From Bordetella parapertussis (GTDB lineage Bacteria > Pseudomonadota > Gammaproteobacteria > Burkholderiales > Burkholderiaceae), in NCBI GenBank assembly GCA_945901665.1, contig CAMDLJ010000117.1, positions 1 through 7,691 on the forward strand: a stretch of 7,691 bases of DNA, in the 5' to 3' direction. The notes beneath the pieces are model-generated. The model searched no databases, was not told the origin of the DNA, and worked only from the letters and a program-made list of their open reading frames with translations. This document shows positions 6,589-7,691 of this stretch, piece after piece (the stretch's first letter is position 1; every line of letters starts with the position of its first letter). Both the position numbers and the translations under genes were made by a program.

Positions 6589-6716
6589 GCCAATTGTCCA
6601 AGCTCAGCGGCGAAAGTGGTGCGAGGCGCACCAATGAGGATTGGCAATGCACACTGCAGGTGCGGCGCAGGTCGTCGGATGGGGGAAAATGCGTGTTGAT
6701 CCCCCTGCGACCCGCC
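6589..6716 (+). promoter_or_regulatory. Structured mRNA leader; candidate NMT1-motif (xanthine/urate) riboswitch
   Basis: Several helices can be drawn. One is the hairpin TGGTGCG-AGG-CGCACCA (6617-6633). Another has CGCACC (6627-6632) pairing instead with GGTGCG (6659-6664), enclosing a one-sided bulge AATGAGGATTGGCAA (6633-6647) and a small TGCA-CAC-TGCA hairpin (6648-6658). A third is a rod with GGCG/CGCC (6664-6667 with 6713-6716), GGTCG/CGACC (6670-6674 with 6708-6712) and GGGGGA/TCCCCC (6681-6686 with 6700-6705). The first two are mutually exclusive. The known NMT1 RNA motif is a hairpin with conserved internal junctions that binds xanthine and uric acid and sits upstream of genes like the one following here. 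Position and shape fit, but I did not match its consensus base by base, and the exact element boundary is uncertain. Confidence 0.45.
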
Positions 6717-6758
6717 CGTGCTGGGCATCTATATTGCTAAACCCTTTCTTCACCCATT

Positions 6759-6763
6759 AGGAG
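6759..6763 (+). promoter_or_regulatory. Strong Shine-Dalgarno of the binding-protein gene
   Basis: AGGAG lies five bases before the ATG at 6769 and fixes that start. The stretch GAGCTT (6761-6766), which overlaps it, is complementary to AAGCTC (6600-6605) in the leader, so partial masking by a long-range six-base helix is possible. Confidence 0.8.
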
Positions 6764-6768
6764 CTTCC

Positions 6769-7691
6769 ATGTCCAAACGTCCCTTTCTCAAGCTTTCCCT
6801 GCTGGCCACCTTGGCCATGTCAGCCACCTGGGCACAAGCCCAAACCACCCCCATCAAGTTCCAACTCGATTGGCGTTTCGAAGGCCCGGCTGCATTTTTC
6901 ACCCACCCGGTCGCCGCTGGCTACTTCAAAGACGCCAAGCTGGATGTGACGGTGGACGCCGGCAATGGCTCGGGCGGCGCGGTCACCCGCGTGGCTTCTG
7001 GCACTTACGACATGGGCTTTGCCGATTTGGCCGCGCTGATGGAGTTCCACGCCAACAACCCCGACGCCCCCAACAAGCCCGTGGCCGTCATGATGGTCTA
7101 CAACAACACCCCGGCGTCGGTCATGGCGCTGAAAAAATCAGGCATCAAAGTGCCCGCCGATTTGGCCGGTAAAAAATTGGGCGCACCGGTGTTTGACGCC
7201 GGCCGCCGTGCCTTCCCCATCTTCCAAAAAGCCAATGGCATTGGCACCGTGGCCTGGACCGCGATGGACCCCCCATTGCGTGAAACCATGCTGGTGCGCG
7301 GCGACGTGGATGCCATCACCGGCTTCACCTTCACCTCCTTGCTCAACATCGAAGCCCGAGGCGTCAAGGCCGAAGACGTGGTGGTCATGCAGTACCCAGA
7401 ATTTGGCGTGAAGTTGTATGGCAACGCCATCATCGCCACACCCAAAATCTTGAGAGAGAACCCCGAAGCCGTGAAAGCCTTCCTGCGGGCGTTCACCAAA
7501 GGCGCCAAAGATGTGATTGCCAGCCCTGCCAAAGGGATTGAGTCGGTCAAGGCCCGCGACGGCATCATCAACACCGAACTCGAAGTGCGCCGCCTCAAGC
7601 TGGCCATCGACACGGTGATCAACAGCCCCGATGCGCGCAAAGAAGGCTTTGGTCAAATCCAAGGCCCACGCATGGCCCTGATGGCCTCGCA
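6769..7691 (+). CDS. ABC-transporter periplasmic substrate-binding protein (NMT1/THI5-like, SsuA/TauA family), 3' end outside window
   Basis: The frame is open from the ATG at 6769 to the window edge (307 codons). Residues 1-24 are a Sec signal peptide: basic MSKRPFLK, a hydrophobic core, and an AQA cleavage site before Gln25; no lipobox Cys is seen, so the mature protein should be free in the periplasm. The mature part starts with the NMT1-like IKFQLDWRFEGPAAFF, followed by HPVAAGYFKDAKLDV, the phosphate-loop-like GNGSGGAVTRVASG, a DMGFADLAAL segment, and LAGKKLGAP in the second lobe. This family binds small molecules such as pyrimidine precursors of thiamine, sulfonates, nitrate or purines for an ABC importer. 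In this locus a purine, urate or ureide ligand is the best inference; the fold alone cannot say which. Permease and ATPase genes are expected to the right. Regulation is likely dual: the GntR-type site at 6538-6558 and the structured leader. Confidence 0.93.
   Translation, partial: MSKRPFLKLSLLATLAMSATWAQAQTTPIKFQLDWRFEGPAAFFTHPVAAGYFKDAKLDVTVDAGNGSGGAVTRVASGTYDMGFADLAALMEFHANNPDAPNKPVAVMMVYNNTPASVMALKKSGIKVPADLAGKKLGAPVFDAGRRAFPIFQKANGIGTVAWTAMDPPLRETMLVRGDVDAITGFTFTSLLNIEARGVKAEDVVVMQYPEFGVKLYGNAIIATPKILRENPEAVKAFLRAFTKGAKDVIASPAKGIESVKARDGIINTELEVRRLKLAIDTVINSPDARKEGFGQIQGPRMALMAS

Larger units (their letters stand above)
6427..6768 (+). other. Intergenic region: promoter, operator copy and long leader of the transporter gene
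   Basis: I find no convincing gene in these 342 bases. The first 100 or so bases are C-rich with no clear terminator for the upstream operon; a T5 at 6481-6485 has no stem before it. From 6538 there is an AT-rich block holding operator copy 2, then the second shared element (6571-6583), then a structured, more GC-rich stretch (about 6585-6716) and an AT-richer run to the Shine-Dalgarno. A 71-codon open frame across 6484-6699 has no Shine-Dalgarno and no family resemblance I recognise. Confidence 0.7.

Noticed and set aside
6484..6699. 71-codon open frame in the intergenic region
   Set aside because: It has no Shine-Dalgarno, no recognisable family and mixed composition, and it covers the operator and the structured leader.
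6589..6716. Guanidine (ykkC or mini-ykkC) riboswitch in the transporter leader
   Set aside because: I see no paired hairpins with ACGR loops and no ykkC core motifs; the loops here are AGG, CAC and longer.
1..7691. CRISPR arrays, tRNA or rRNA genes, insertion sequences, phage or defence genes
   Set aside because: No regular short repeats, tRNA-like cloverleaf ends, transposase or recombinase motifs, or terminal inverted repeats were seen. Almost all of the window is accounted for by purine-catabolism genes.

Overview
The window is a purine-degradation locus from a GC-rich proteobacterium. Protein style, heavy TTG-leucine use and gene content suggest Betaproteobacteria, order Burkholderiales, probably a Comamonadaceae relative; this placement is inference. 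Seven protein genes are supported. Two run off the window ends: the xanthine dehydrogenase small subunit on the left and a periplasmic binding protein on the right.

Layout. On the minus strand lie uraH (1326-1679, 5-hydroxyisourate hydrolase) and, downstream of it, xdhA (1-1203, C-terminus outside the window). A roughly 80-base divergent promoter region (1680-1758) separates them from a plus-strand cluster: an FCD-type GntR regulator (1759-2430), puuE allantoinase (2448-3413), a fusion of OHCU decarboxylase and allantoate amidohydrolase (3410-5188), and an M20-fold hydrolase (5185-6426). The last three are joined by ATGA start/stop overlaps and look translationally coupled. A 342-base gap (6427-6768) follows, then a secreted NMT1/THI5-like ABC-transporter binding protein (6769 to the end).

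How the genes fit. The encoded steps are hypoxanthine/xanthine to urate (XdhA with subunits outside), 5-hydroxyisourate to OHCU (UraH), OHCU to (S)-allantoin (UraD domain), allantoin to allantoate (PuuE), and allantoate to ureidoglycine plus ammonia and CO2 (AllC domain). The M20 protein is an unassigned candidate for a later ureide or amide step, and the binding protein probably serves uptake of a purine or ureide. No urate oxidase of any kind is encoded in the window, so that step must lie elsewhere.

Regulation. The divergent uraH/gntR region and the region upstream of the binding-protein gene share a 17-base AT-rich element, AAA-n-TGTATACAATTTT, and about 30 bases further on a second element, CCTTCTCG(T/C)CAAG. 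The TGTATACA core is the most likely operator for the local GntR protein. Between the second copy and the binding-protein start is a leader of roughly 200 bases with several nested or competing hairpins. Its position upstream of an NMT1-type gene in a purine-oxidation locus makes it a candidate NMT1-motif (xanthine/urate) riboswitch. That assignment has not been tested against a covariance model.
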